From Metabacillus niabensis (GTDB lineage: Bacteria; Bacillota; Bacilli; Bacillales; Bacillaceae), in contig NZ_JAIVLH010000001.1 of NCBI RefSeq assembly GCF_020524345.1, forward strand, positions 434,001 to 498,000: a stretch of DNA of 64,000 bases. Reading direction: 5' to 3'. The translations under genes and the position numbers were made by a program. The notes under the pieces were generated by a model that was given only the letters and a program-made list of their open reading frames with translations, was not told where the DNA came from and made no database searches. Positions 9,488 through 17,532 of this stretch are shown here, in pieces; the stretch's first letter is position 1, and every line of letters starts with the position of its first letter.

Positions 9488-9589
9488 AAAAAAAAAGATG
9501 GCTTGAAACCGATCCCACATCCTTCTTATAGAGAATTTAGCAGTTCTATAAGGGAAGGATGGATCAGTTCTATAAGCCATCTTTTTACA
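9488..9589. repeat. About 100-bp imperfect palindrome between convergent genes
   Basis: Outer arms AAAAAGATGGCTT (9493-9505) and AAGCCATCTTTTT (9574-9586) are perfect complements. Inside them GATCC pairs with GGATC, and ATCCTTC-TTATAGA pairs with TCTATAA-GGG-AAGGAT, so almost the whole segment folds into one long hairpin with small bulges. The right half also contains a 12-bp direct repeat, CAGTTCTATAAG, at 9541-9552 and 9565-9576. T runs flank the outer stem on both strands, so it can serve as a bidirectional terminator for the M23 gene and fer. Its length is far beyond what termination needs. Confidence 0.8.
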
Positions 9590-9594
9590 TACAA

Positions 9595-9864
<270 letters not shown>

Positions 9865-9866
9865 TC

Positions 9867-9892
9867 ATACCATATTATTTATTATATGGTAT
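9867..9892 (-). promoter_or_regulatory. 9-bp perfect inverted repeat upstream of fer
   Basis: ATACCATAT (9867-9875) and ATATGGTAT (9884-9892) are perfect inverted repeats with an 8-bp AT spacer. The repeat lies about 10 bases upstream of the fer ribosome binding site. It could be an operator dyad or a 5'-UTR hairpin that stabilises the mRNA. There is no way to choose between these from sequence alone. Confidence 0.55.
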
Positions 9893-10147
9893 TACTGATT
9901 AAATGAGTGACTTCCATTGAATATCATCATTCTCTCTTTGCCCTACATAGTATTGTAAATCGGATTTTTCGACTTTTCAATAAAAAACTCTTCTTTTACT
10001 CCATTGAAGTCCTGAAATTCCATATCTTTTTGACAAATGTATTGCTAATAGATGTGTGTTTACGAGTAATTATGGTAAACGAATGTCCATAAATTTGTTA
10101 AAATAGAGAATGTAATCGAATATTGTCAAACATTGTAGGGTGGTATA
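9893..10147. other. Divergent fer-ypbB intergenic region, no gene seen
   Basis: AT-rich spacer between divergent genes that must contain promoters for both. TTGACA occurs at about 10030 but I see no well-spaced -10 for it. The 61-codon open frame at 9907-10092 lacks a convincing ribosome binding site and resembles no family I know, so I do not call it a gene. Confidence 0.4.
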
Positions 10148-11209
10148 ATGAAGCTAGATTATTTTCATACAGTTTTGCTTAATTGTGTAAACCAACTTAA
10201 TGGAGAAAGAACTGTCTCCGCTATTTATCATTTACTTAAAGGAAAAAAATCTTCACAAACGATTCAAGATGGCAAACTTTTTAATCTTACTCATTTGTTT
10301 GGATTAATTCCTAAACTAACTAGGAAGCAAATCGATGCAGCATGGGAATTACTCAATCAAGAAGAACTTATTGACATCTTGCCCGATAATCTTTGCTTCA
10401 TAACACCAAAAGGGAAAGAAGTACTTTTGAAAAAACTTGAAGAAAAACCAATACCTTCTTCGCTGGATGGATGGCAATATGGAGATGTAAGTAGAGTTTT
10501 TTGGAAAAGATTGTCTTTATTAGTTCAAGTAGTATCAAACTTGGCATACGCAAGGAAAGGGTATTTACCTATAACAAAAAACCAAGAAGACCTTCAATGG
10601 GTAAAGGGATTTTTAAAACAGAGCAATGTACAGAGGGAAGTTTTAACGGAAAAGCTTTATAAAGAACTTGAAACTGTTTTGAAACTACACTCTTCTAAAG
10701 AAGCAACAATTGTTATTCAAAGGCTGACATCCTGCAAGAAAATCGGGCTAACTTTTGAGCAAATAGCATATAAGCATGAAGAGGATCCATTTTATGTGTA
10801 TTTGGTGTTTTGGAATATCATTCATTCCATTATAAAATTGCAACAAAGCCGGGAAAATAGCTTTGAAATTTTAAATACTATCATTAAGGATAAAGCTAAT
10901 CAGGCTGCATTGACGACCTCAACTAAAGTGACAAGATCATTTGTGTTACAGGGAAAGAACATCAAAGAAATAGCTACTATGAGGAAATTAAAAGAGAGTA
11001 CAATCGAGGATCATATTGTTGAATTAACATTACATGATCCTCATTATTATCCGTCATTTTTTTTGCAGGAAAATGACTGCAGTAAAATAATGAAAGCAAT
11101 TGAAGAGTTACAAACACATCAGCTAAAAAAAGTTAAAGAATATTTAGGTCATAAATATAGCTATTTTCAAATCAGGCTGGCGTTTGCTTTAAATGGGAGG
11201 AGAAAATGA
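10148..11209 (+). CDS. ypbB: YpbB family helix-turn-helix protein encoded with RecS helicase
   Basis: A 353-aa protein matching YpbB, always encoded directly upstream of the RecQ-type helicase recS in Bacillus. The N-terminal part (about 1-80) looks like a winged helix ([35 protein letters not shown]). The C-terminal part (about 255-340) is a helix-turn-helix unit with [20 protein letters not shown], similar to the domain seen at the C-terminus of some RecQ helicases. It may supply DNA-binding or regulatory functions to RecS, but its biochemical role is unknown to me. It overlaps recS by 4 bases, so the pair is translationally coupled. Confidence 0.88.
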   Translation: MKLDYFHTVLLNCVNQLNGERTVSAIYHLLKGKKSSQTIQDGKLFNLTHLFGLIPKLTRKQIDAAWELLNQEELIDILPDNLCFITPKGKEVLLKKLEEKPIPSSLDGWQYGDVSRVFWKRLSLLVQVVSNLAYARKGYLPITKNQEDLQWVKGFLKQSNVQREVLTEKLYKELETVLKLHSSKEATIVIQRLTSCKKIGLTFEQIAYKHEEDPFYVYLVFWNIIHSIIKLQQSRENSFEILNTIIKDKANQAALTTSTKVTRSFVLQGKNIKEIATMRKLKESTIEDHIVELTLHDPHYYPSFFLQENDCSKIMKAIEELQTHQLKKVKEYLGHKYSYFQIRLAFALNGRRK

Positions 11210-12696
11210 TCGAGCAATTAGAGGACGTCCTTCACATACATTTTAATCTCAAGCATTTTCGTACAGGTCAGAAAGAGATTATTGAAGCTGTTATACAAAG
11301 AAAAGATGTGATAGCAATGCTTCCGACCGGTGGAGGAAAATCGCTTTGTTATCAACTGCCGGGCTATATACTACAAGGACCTATTCTTATCATCTCACCT
11401 TTGCTCTCTCTTATGGAAGATCAGGTAGAGCAAATCAAGCAGAGGGGTGAAAAGAATGTGGTAGCTTTAAACAGCTCAGTTTCTTTTATGAAAAGAAAAC
11501 CAATTTTAAAGCAACTAATGAAGTACCGGTACATTTATGCTTCTCCGGAAATTTTACAAATTGATTATGTGATAGAGGCATTAACAGAAGCAAATATATC
11601 ACTTTTTGTTGTGGATGAGGCTCATTGCATTTCACAGTGGGGACATGATTTTAGACCGGATTATTCGAAGCTGGGTGAGCTAAGAGAGAAGCTTCATAAT
11701 CCTCCGTGCTTGGCATTAACAGCAACAGCTACTAAACAGGTTTTAGAAGATGTCCAGCAAATTCTTCGTTTAAATCATGATGTTAATACATTCATTTACT
11801 CTATTAACCGTCCAAATATCGCAATGTCGGTCGAAAAGCATCAATCCATTGATGATAAGATAAATCGATTACAACAAATTGTGCATACTTTAAAAGGTCC
11901 GGGAATTATTTATTGTTCAAGCAGAATTTGGACGGAAAAACTGGCACATATACTAATCGAATCCGGAATGGACCAGGTTGCTTATTATCATGGTGGTATG
12001 GATCAAGAACAACGTATATTAATTCAGCAACAATTTCTGTATGATCAGTTAAACATTGTATGTTGTACAAATGCTTTTGGAATGGGGATAAATAAAGGTA
12101 ATATTCGTTATGTTATACATTTTCATTTTCCCTCTCAGTTAGAGTCTTATATGCAGGAAATCGGGAGAGCAGGTCGTGACGGTCATAAAAGTGTTGCCAT
12201 CACATTAATAACTGATACGGATTATGAAATACCTAAGTCATTAGTTGAATCGGAGTTTCCTTCCTATGATGATTTAAGCAGGACGATTCACTTTTTACGT
12301 AATAAGCATGAACCTTCCTTTGAATTCATCCAACAGTGGTGTGGTCTAACGGAAACGCAATGGAGATATGTAGAACATGCTTATGAAAATCTTTCAAATT
12401 CTTCCATTGATACTGAACAAATAATATCAACTATTTGGAAGAAAATTGAACAGAGAATAGTAATAAAACAACAAAAGTTATCAGAAATGTGTAAGTGGTT
12501 AAGCGATGATGGATGTAGACGAAAAAAACTGCTTGCCTATTTTGATGATATTCTGACCGATCAAGTGAAAAATTGTTGTGATACTTGTGGGATTGATTTT
12601 GACTGTTATCATCAAGAACAAGATAAGGATATTGAAAAGCAAGATTTAAATTGGCAAGAAGAATTAAAGTTGATTTTTGGCAAGGCGAGTGATTAA
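11206..12696 (+). CDS. recS: RecQ-family ATP-dependent DNA helicase RecS
   Basis: A 496-aa superfamily 2 3'-5' DNA helicase. Walker A is [15 protein letters not shown] near residues 40-54, and the DEAH box is [19 protein letters not shown] near 135-153, including the aromatic-rich loop of RecQ. Motif VI is [12 protein letters not shown]-terminal cysteine cluster (C..CC..C between about 443 and 471) is the RecQ zinc-binding element. It lacks the HRDC domain of full RecQ and matches the length of B. subtilis RecS (YpbC), a RecQ paralogue acting in recombination and repair. The GTG-less start is ATG at 11206 after GGAGG. Confidence 0.94.
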   Translation: MIEQLEDVLHIHFNLKHFRTGQKEIIEAVIQRKDVIAMLPTGGGKSLCYQLPGYILQGPILIISPLLSLMEDQVEQIKQRGEKNVVALNSSVSFMKRKPILKQLMKYRYIYASPEILQIDYVIEALTEANISLFVVDEAHCISQWGHDFRPDYSKLGELREKLHNPPCLALTATATKQVLEDVQQILRLNHDVNTFIYSINRPNIAMSVEKHQSIDDKINRLQQIVHTLKGPGIIYCSSRIWTEKLAHILIESGMDQVAYYHGGMDQEQRILIQQQFLYDQLNIVCCTNAFGMGINKGNIRYVIHFHFPSQLESYMQEIGRAGRDGHKSVAITLITDTDYEIPKSLVESEFPSYDDLSRTIHFLRNKHEPSFEFIQQWCGLTETQWRYVEHAYENLSNSSIDTEQIISTIWKKIEQRIVIKQQKLSEMCKWLSDDGCRRKKLLAYFDDILTDQVKNCCDTCGIDFDCYHQEQDKDIEKQDLNWQEELKLIFGKASD

Positions 12697-12699
12697 GAT

Positions 12700-13290
12700 T
12701 TGTTTAAAAACCAGAATGAGTTAATAAAACAATTAACAGATAAGCAAATTGTTCAAAATTTGTATTTTACCCAATTATTACTGATTTGTTTTTCTTTTGT
12801 GTTGGGGATCTTCCTGTTTCATGATGTATATGAATTCTTTCAACTTTATCATATACGAGATTTCCAATTTATTTATTATGGAATAGGCACTGCTTTATTC
12901 GTTATTATCGTAGATTATATCATCTTTAAACTGGCACCAAAGGACCTTGTTGATGATGGGGGTATAAATGAAAAAATATTTCAAAAAAGGTCTATTCCAC
13001 ATATTATTTTCTTAACTGCTTTAATTGCAGTCTCAGAAGAAATTTTGTTTAGAGGTGTCATTCAAACTCATTTTGGACTATGGATTGCCAGCCTCATTTT
13101 CGCTGTTTTGCATTTTCGATATCTTTCCAAGTGGCTTTTATTTATTATGGTTATATCAATTAGTTTCTTATTAGGAGTTGTTTATGAAATAACAGAGAAC
13201 CTCTATACAACCATTCTAGCTCATTTTTTGATTGATTTAATCTTTGCCATTCAAATAAGGGTGCAATATGTGAGAGGTGAAAACATATGA
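12700..13290 (+). CDS. ypbD: CPBP-family intramembrane metalloprotease-like protein YpbD
   Basis: A 196-aa polytopic membrane protein of the CPBP (CAAX protease and bacteriocin-processing) family. The three motifs are visible: EEILFRG (EExxxR) near residue 112, a histidine in FAVLHFRY, and HFLIDLIFA near the C-terminus. These form the putative active site in the membrane. The start is probably TTG at 12700, three bases after recS, with only a weak ribosome binding site, so coupling to recS is likely. It overlaps ypbE by 4 bases. Substrate unknown. Confidence 0.85.
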   Translation: MFKNQNELIKQLTDKQIVQNLYFTQLLLICFSFVLGIFLFHDVYEFFQLYHIRDFQFIYYGIGTALFVIIVDYIIFKLAPKDLVDDGGINEKIFQKRSIPHIIFLTALIAVSEEILFRGVIQTHFGLWIASLIFAVLHFRYLSKWLLFIMVISISFLLGVVYEITENLYTTILAHFLIDLIFAIQIRVQYVRGENI

Positions 13291-13979
13291 ATGATCTTGA
13301 AAAACGTTCAGATCAAGCTGAAGGTTTAAGAACAAGGATGATCGACGAATACAAACAGGAAAATGGGAAATATCCGCCACGAAGTGAGATTCATAAAGGT
13401 AAAGACAAAAAAACCAAACCAAAATTGAAATATCCCATTATTAGTATTTTGGCCTTATTTTTTATCCTGCTTCCAATACTTATTTTGTCTTTTAATCTTT
13501 ACTATGGCTCACGAGAAGATGAAAGCTCGACTGAGAAATTGAATATAGGAGAAGATAGAGTATATATTCCTAAAATTAAACAGTCTGATAACCAATCAAT
13601 TGAAACAGAACAAACACAGAACGATAATGAGGATGTTGAGTTAGAAACTAAGGGAAACGCTGACGCAAGTGATGAAAACGAGGTTGCTAACGAATCTGCT
13701 CCTACTATCGAAACAAAAGAAAAACAAAACGAGTCAGAACCTGTCAATTCAACGAGAACAACTACCAATGATGAGACTCAATCAGAGAGTAATGAAAGAG
13801 GTAGCGAGAAGCAATATAGTGAGATTAAAACACATAAAGTGGAAGCTGGAGAAACACTGTTCAGCATAGCTATAAAGTATTATAATAACCGCTCCGGTGA
13901 AGAAATAATTAGACAGTATAATCAATTTTCCGGAAACGAGATATACGAAGGTCAACTATTAAAAATTCCTATCAAATAA
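13287..13979 (+). CDS. ypbE: LysM-domain membrane protein YpbE
   Basis: A 230-aa protein with a cytoplasmic N-terminus (about 1-46, KYPPRSEIHKG), one membrane helix (about 47-70, ISILALFFILLPILILSF), a long polar linker rich in Glu, Asn, Ser and Thr (about 80-175), and a C-terminal LysM domain (about 182-229, HKVEAGETLFSIAIKYYNNR). The topology puts the LysM in contact with the wall. B. subtilis YpbE has the same layout. The function is not known; a role in anchoring to peptidoglycan is inference. Last gene of the ypbB-recS-ypbD-ypbE cluster. Confidence 0.85.
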   Translation: MNDLEKRSDQAEGLRTRMIDEYKQENGKYPPRSEIHKGKDKKTKPKLKYPIISILALFFILLPILILSFNLYYGSREDESSTEKLNIGEDRVYIPKIKQSDNQSIETEQTQNDNEDVELETKGNADASDENEVANESAPTIETKEKQNESEPVNSTRTTTNDETQSESNERGSEKQYSEIKTHKVEAGETLFSIAIKYYNNRSGEEIIRQYNQFSGNEIYEGQLLKIPIK

Positions 13980-14018
13980 AGAAAAGCCTAATGATATAGT
14001 TCATAAGTGTATGGACGA

Positions 14019-14057
14019 CCTCATACAATGTAATACATAATATTTCGTTGTATGAGG
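14019..14057 (+). promoter_or_regulatory. Hairpin burying the ypbF ribosome binding site
   Basis: CCTCATACAA (14019-14028) and TTGTATGAGG (14048-14057) are a perfect 10-bp inverted repeat with a 19-nt AT-rich loop. The right arm includes the GAGG of the ypbF Shine-Dalgarno sequence GAGGGGA (14054-14060). In RNA this would sequester the site. No T run follows, so it is not a standard terminator. Confidence 0.6.
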
Positions 14058-14067
14058 GGAAGTGAGC

Positions 14068-14529
14068 ATGATCGAACCAAGTATTCAATTTTTAAGAAAT
14101 CATACTGATGAGCCGACAAAACAGATGCTCGATCATTTGGTTGATCGTAAACGCAAATTTGAAAAATATAAATTGAAATGTTTTAGAACTCAATTTTTTA
14201 CGTTCGTCTTAATAATGGGGTTTATCGTGTATCTTTATGCATTTATTATAAAACCAACCGGTGGACAAATGGATGTGGTTCTTCATATGATTTTCGATAA
14301 TGAAATGCATATCTTTTTTATCCTGCTTATTGTAGCAGGTTATGCAACAGCACAATATTTTAAGAAAAAAGAAGATAAAGCAGAAACTGAATATCATAAT
14401 TTAAGATGTGAAGTGATTAGAAAAAGCACAGAACTATGGCCACAGCCCGCACAGTGGCAAAATAGACACGAAGTTTTTACCATGATGAAAAAAGAGTTTG
14501 ATATAAATTTATTTCATGAAAGTAAGTAA
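14068..14529 (+). CDS. ypbF: YpbF family membrane protein
   Basis: A 153-aa protein with two hydrophobic segments (about 33-53, FFTFVLIMGFIVYLYAFII, and about 76-95, FFILLIVAGYATAQYF) between basic ends. It corresponds in position and layout to B. subtilis YpbF (DUF2663). The ATG at 14068 is preferred because GAGGGGA at 14054-14060 is correctly spaced; the GTG at 14062 is too close. Function unknown. It is monocistronic: a hairpin lies over its ribosome binding site and a terminator follows. Confidence 0.82.
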   Translation: MIEPSIQFLRNHTDEPTKQMLDHLVDRKRKFEKYKLKCFRTQFFTFVLIMGFIVYLYAFIIKPTGGQMDVVLHMIFDNEMHIFFILLIVAGYATAQYFKKKEDKAETEYHNLRCEVIRKSTELWPQPAQWQNRHEVFTMMKKEFDINLFHESK

Positions 14530-14542
14530 TAAACCGATATGT

Positions 14543-14579
14543 CTCCTTCTTTCGAATTTTAGAAATGAAGGTTTTTTTT
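14543..14579 (+). terminator. Terminator after ypbF
   Basis: CCTTCTTTC and GAAATGAAGG pair with a small bulge around an AT loop, followed by eight Ts. The T run is shared with the start of the conserved element beginning at 14572. Confidence 0.75.
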
Positions 14580-14670
14580 GTACTTTAAGATTGTTTAACT
14601 ATATTAAAGGCTAAAAGTATAAGAAAAGACATCGACTTCTGCCATTCTTGGCGGTAAGTTGTGTTTTTCT
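14572..14670 (+). ncRNA. Conserved structured RNA element, copy 1 (upstream of ypbG)
   Basis: This approximately 100-nt segment is repeated at 41311-41407. Positions 14579-14639 align without gaps to 41317-41377, about 80% identical by hand count, including GTACTTTAAGA, TATTAAAGG and AAAGACATCGACTTC. Both end in AAGTTGTGTT. Foldable parts: CTTTAA with TTAAAG, an alternative TACTTT with AAAGTA, and a 3' hairpin pairing ACATCGACTT with AAGTTGTGT. The inner part of the 3' hairpin differs between copies but stays paired (TGCC/GGCG here, CC/GG in copy 2). It ends 31 bases before the ypbG ribosome binding site. It could be a leader regulator, a small RNA or a short dispersed repeat. I cannot match it to a named family. 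Confidence 0.55.
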
Positions 14671-14714
14671 AATATATAATAGGGATATTGCATGTTTAAG
14701 AAGGAGAGGTGATG

Positions 14715-15506
14715 ATGTTGGAAATTATGCTGGTCATGTTCGTTATCGTCATGAGCTTTGCTATTCTGATGATACTCGTCATGTATTTGAAAGCAAAAGA
14801 AAATCGTGTAACGATTCATCATATTGAATTTGATACATTCCCTGCACATTTGGATTCTTTGAAAATTTTCTTTATATCTGATATACATAGGAGAACGGTT
14901 TCAGATGAATTATTGAAAAAAATTCCAAATCAAGTTGACGTTGTAATGATCGGTGGAGATTTAACTGAATCAGGTGTTCCGTTTTCCAGAGTGGAACAAA
15001 ATATACGAGAACTAAAAAAGTTGGCTCCTGTTTATTTTGTTTATGGAAACAATGATTATGAAGTTAACCAAAAAACACTGGAGACACTCTTAGAAACCAA
15101 TAATGTATGTGTTTTAAAGAATACATATAAAGAGCTTTCATCGTCACCAAACGGTAGAATAGTACTATTAGGTGTAGAGGATATGAGCGGTGAGAGAGAT
15201 CGATTAGATTTGGCATTGAATGATCCCAAGAAGTCAGAAACAGACTTTCGAATATTATTGAGTCATAATCCGGATATTTACCACAAAATTAGTCAAATTG
15301 ATCGTATTTCCTTAGTGCTAAGTGGGCATACTCATGGTGGACAAATCCGCTTTCTTGGTTTTGGTTTATATAAAAAAGGAAGATTACATCATCTAAGGAA
15401 TACAACCCTTTTAGTTAGTAATGGATATGGAACAACAGCATTACCACTAAGATTAGGAGCTCCAGCAGAGGCTCATTATCTTCAATTGACGAGAAAAGAT
15501 CATTAA
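14715..15506 (+). CDS. ypbG: Metallophosphoesterase YpbG
   Basis: A calcineurin-like metallophosphoesterase with an N-terminal membrane anchor (about 1-24). Metal-binding motifs are in the classical order: ISDIHRR (DxH), GGDLTE (GDxxE), YGNNDYE (GNND), LLSHNPD (H) and LSGHTHGGQ (GHxH). Membrane-anchored members such as YkuE act on lipid-linked phosphates, so a similar envelope-side role is possible; the substrate here is unknown. Several starts are in frame: AAGGAG at 14701-14706 best fits ATG at 14715 or 14712; GTG at 14709 overlaps the site. The conserved element at 14572-14670 forms its upstream region. Confidence 0.88.
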   Translation: MLEIMLVMFVIVMSFAILMILVMYLKAKENRVTIHHIEFDTFPAHLDSLKIFFISDIHRRTVSDELLKKIPNQVDVVMIGGDLTESGVPFSRVEQNIRELKKLAPVYFVYGNNDYEVNQKTLETLLETNNVCVLKNTYKELSSSPNGRIVLLGVEDMSGERDRLDLALNDPKKSETDFRILLSHNPDIYHKISQIDRISLVLSGHTHGGQIRFLGFGLYKKGRLHHLRNTTLLVSNGYGTTALPLRLGAPAEAHYLQLTRKDH

Positions 15507-15527
15507 TAAGCTTATTTATATACGTAG

Positions 15528-15560
15528 ACAACCATGCTTTCTTAAGCATGGTTGTTCAAT
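15528..15560 (+). terminator. Terminator after ypbG
   Basis: ACAACCATGCTT and AAGCATGGTTGT form a perfect 12-bp stem with a 4-nt loop, followed by TCAATTGTT. Confidence 0.85.
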
Positions 15561-15562
15561 TG

Positions 15563-15601
15563 TTATACAAAGTTTACACAAATTAAAACATTCGATATAA
15601 T
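15563..15601 (+). promoter_or_regulatory. SigA promoter with tandem 11-bp operator-like repeats
   Basis: TTTACA (15573-15578), a 17-bp spacer and TATAAT (15596-15601) form a near-consensus SigA promoter for the MerR/B12 gene. TTATACAAAGT (15563-15573) and TTACACAAATT (15574-15584) are directly abutting 11-bp repeats with 9 of 11 positions identical, covering the -35 box. Operators of CarH-type regulators are tandem 11-bp direct repeats overlapping promoters, so autorepression is plausible. Confidence 0.65.
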
Positions 15602-15633
15602 TTTGTTTATAGATTTTTTATGGGGGATTAATT

Positions 15634-16563
15634 GTGTCAAATCAAGAAGGAAAATACAATATAAAGGCAGTTTCAAAGATGCTTGGCATTCAAGCTGGAA
15701 CATTAAGAGCCTGGGAAAGAAGATATAACATGATTGCGCCTGTCAGAAATGAATCAGGACATCGCTTGTATACTGATGAGCATATAAAAATACTTAAATG
15801 GTTGATCAGTAAAGTAAATAATGGTTTCTCTATAAGTCAAGCTGTAAATTTACTTGAAACAAACCAAGTTCTGTTAGACGATAATGTTGAAATAGTTGAC
15901 GGAGATGAACCGATAGATCGCTCATTGAACTTAATGGACGAGCTTCTCCATGCGCTTCTTCATTTTGATGAAAATAAGGCACATGACCTGTTAAATGAAG
16001 CATTTAGCCTCTATTCAGTGGATAAGGTTGTTATTGACATATTAGGGACACTATTGGTGAAGATTGGTGACAAATGGGAAACAGGGAAAATTACGTCTGC
16101 ACATGAACATTTTGCTTCTTCTTTCTTACGATCCCGTATAGGAATGATCTTACACACATTACCAGTAGCTGGTTTCCTGCCGAAAGTAATTGCTGTTTGT
16201 GGACCAGATGAATCACATGAATTAGGTTTGTTAATTTTCACATTATTTTTAAGAAGGAAAGGCTTTGAAGTCATTTACCTTGGCGGCAGTATAGCTGAGG
16301 GAGATATCGATATCGTCTTAAAAGAAGTGAAACCGGATTTTTTATTTTTGTCTTGTACATTAGTTAAAAATGTAAAGAAAACCTTGGACCTTGTTGATCA
16401 TCTTTCAGAAAGATTTGAACAATTGAAAATAGGAATTGGAGGCAAGGCGTTTAGTAAAGTAACAGCTCCTATCCTTGAACCATATATCAGGTATTTAGTA
16501 GGTGATGACAAACCACAATGGGAAAGGTGGTTAAAAGAGATATTGGAAATCAAGGACAATTAA
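15634..16563 (+). CDS. CarH/LitR-like MerR regulator with B12-binding domain
   Basis: A 309-aa transcription factor in three parts. First, a MerR-type winged helix (about 8-75; IQAGTLRAWERRY and SGHRLYTDEHI). Second, a four-helix bundle (about 97-175) with the W-x9-EH signature: W148 and E158-H159. Third, a cobalamin-binding Rossmann domain (about 183-305) with the E193-x-H195-x-x-G198 motif that supplies the cobalt-ligating histidine. In CarH/LitR proteins adenosylcobalamin makes the protein bind DNA in the dark, and light releases it. The residue after W148 is Glu, where the Thermus protein has the histidine that ligates cobalt after illumination, so photochemistry may differ. The GTG at 15634 follows GGGGGATT. 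Monocistronic. No carotenoid gene is nearby, so targets beyond its own promoter are unknown. Confidence 0.85.
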   Translation: MSNQEGKYNIKAVSKMLGIQAGTLRAWERRYNMIAPVRNESGHRLYTDEHIKILKWLISKVNNGFSISQAVNLLETNQVLLDDNVEIVDGDEPIDRSLNLMDELLHALLHFDENKAHDLLNEAFSLYSVDKVVIDILGTLLVKIGDKWETGKITSAHEHFASSFLRSRIGMILHTLPVAGFLPKVIAVCGPDESHELGLLIFTLFLRRKGFEVIYLGGSIAEGDIDIVLKEVKPDFLFLSCTLVKNVKKTLDLVDHLSERFEQLKIGIGGKAFSKVTAPILEPYIRYLVGDDKPQWERWLKEILEIKDN

Positions 16564-16666
16564 AAGGCGTATCGTCATCTACACGGTCAGAAAAATTTTT
16601 GAACCATCTCATCTAAAAATCATACTATGATCTATATAGAGCGGTCTCACGGCAGGAGGGTATGGG

Positions 16667-17257
16667 ATGCGGCTAGAGCGACTGAACTATGATAAAATAA
16701 AAATCTTTTTAACAACAGATGACTTACGAGACAGAGGATTAACTAAAGATGATCTGTGGAAGGATTCATTGAAAGTTCATCAATTATTTAGGGACATGAT
16801 GAATGAAGCCAGTGTTGAACTGGGTTTTGAGGTGAATGGTCCTATTGCAGTTGAAGTATATTCGCTTCATGCTCAAGGGATGGTCGTCATCGTCACAAAA
16901 GCCCTTGAAACCGAGGAGCTTGACAATGATTTTTCGGATGAATATATTGAGATGCAGGTAAAAGTGGATGAAAGTTTTGATATTATTTTCGAATTTGAAA
17001 CTTTCGAAGCGTTAATTCAACTTTCTCGTTACACAAATCGTCAAAACATTCATGACGGTATGGTTATTTACTTTCAAGAACGTTATTACTTATTGTTAAA
17101 TGATGAACAGCCAGTTGATATTGATGATCTTGTTTCGATCTTAGCTGAATATGGAAGCCCCTCAACTTTAACAGTCCATAGATTAAAAGAATATGGTAAA
17201 ATTATCGTAGAGGAAAATGCAATGAAGGACATATTTCATTACTTTTTGGATAAATAA
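16667..17257 (+). CDS. mecB: ClpC adaptor protein MecB (YpbH)
   Basis: A 196-aa MecA-family adaptor. The N-terminal substrate-binding domain (about 1-80) has MRLERLNYDKIKIFLTTDDL and HAQGMVVIVTK. The C-terminal domain (about 105-195; EFETFEALIQLSRY, LAEYGSPSTLTVHRLKEYGK) binds ClpC. The sequence follows YpbH rather than MecA of B. subtilis: it lacks the long acidic linker and keeps the MRLERLNY start. In B. subtilis the paralogue promotes ClpC oligomerisation and affects competence and sporulation. The start follows GCAGGAGGG. It sits between the B12 regulator and gudB, and a hairpin terminator follows. Confidence 0.93.
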   Translation: MRLERLNYDKIKIFLTTDDLRDRGLTKDDLWKDSLKVHQLFRDMMNEASVELGFEVNGPIAVEVYSLHAQGMVVIVTKALETEELDNDFSDEYIEMQVKVDESFDIIFEFETFEALIQLSRYTNRQNIHDGMVIYFQERYYLLLNDEQPVDIDDLVSILAEYGSPSTLTVHRLKEYGKIIVEENAMKDIFHYFLDK

Positions 17258-17268
17258 ATTATTGAAAT

Positions 17269-17335
17269 GGTGAGTTTAACCTCTAGTCTCTTTAAGAAGA
17301 TCAATGAGACCACATTGGTTAAATTCACCTTTAAT
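17269..17335 (+). terminator. Two-tier hairpin after mecB
   Basis: GGTGAGTTTAACC (17269-17281) pairs with GGTTAAATTCACC (17317-17329) with one mismatch. An inner GTCTC/GAGAC stem lies within the loop. A moderately T-rich TTTAATTAT follows, so termination is likely but not certain. Confidence 0.65.
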
Positions 17336-17446
17336 TATATGTGAGAAAGTTTTGTTGTTACGATTAAATCAATATTTTATTTTCTTCTCGGTATGGTATC
17401 GTTTTCATATTTGTGATGAAATTATAATAATTATCGTTTTTCTGCT

Positions 17447-17474
17447 TTGCATAAGTGTCTTGAAAGTGTATACT
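17447..17474 (+). promoter_or_regulatory. Probable SigA promoter of gudB
   Basis: TTGCAT (17447-17452), a 16-bp spacer and TATACT (17469-17474) lie about 60 bases upstream of the gudB start. Both boxes deviate slightly from consensus. Confidence 0.5.
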
Positions 17475-17532
17475 ATGTCATGAAAGGTGGACATTCTTTC
17501 ATTTACTGATTAGATTTAGGAGGTTAACTTTA

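Noticed and set aside
9907-10092. 61-codon frame between fer and ypbB
   Set aside because: No ribosome binding site, no recognisable motif, and it occupies the region expected to hold divergent promoters.
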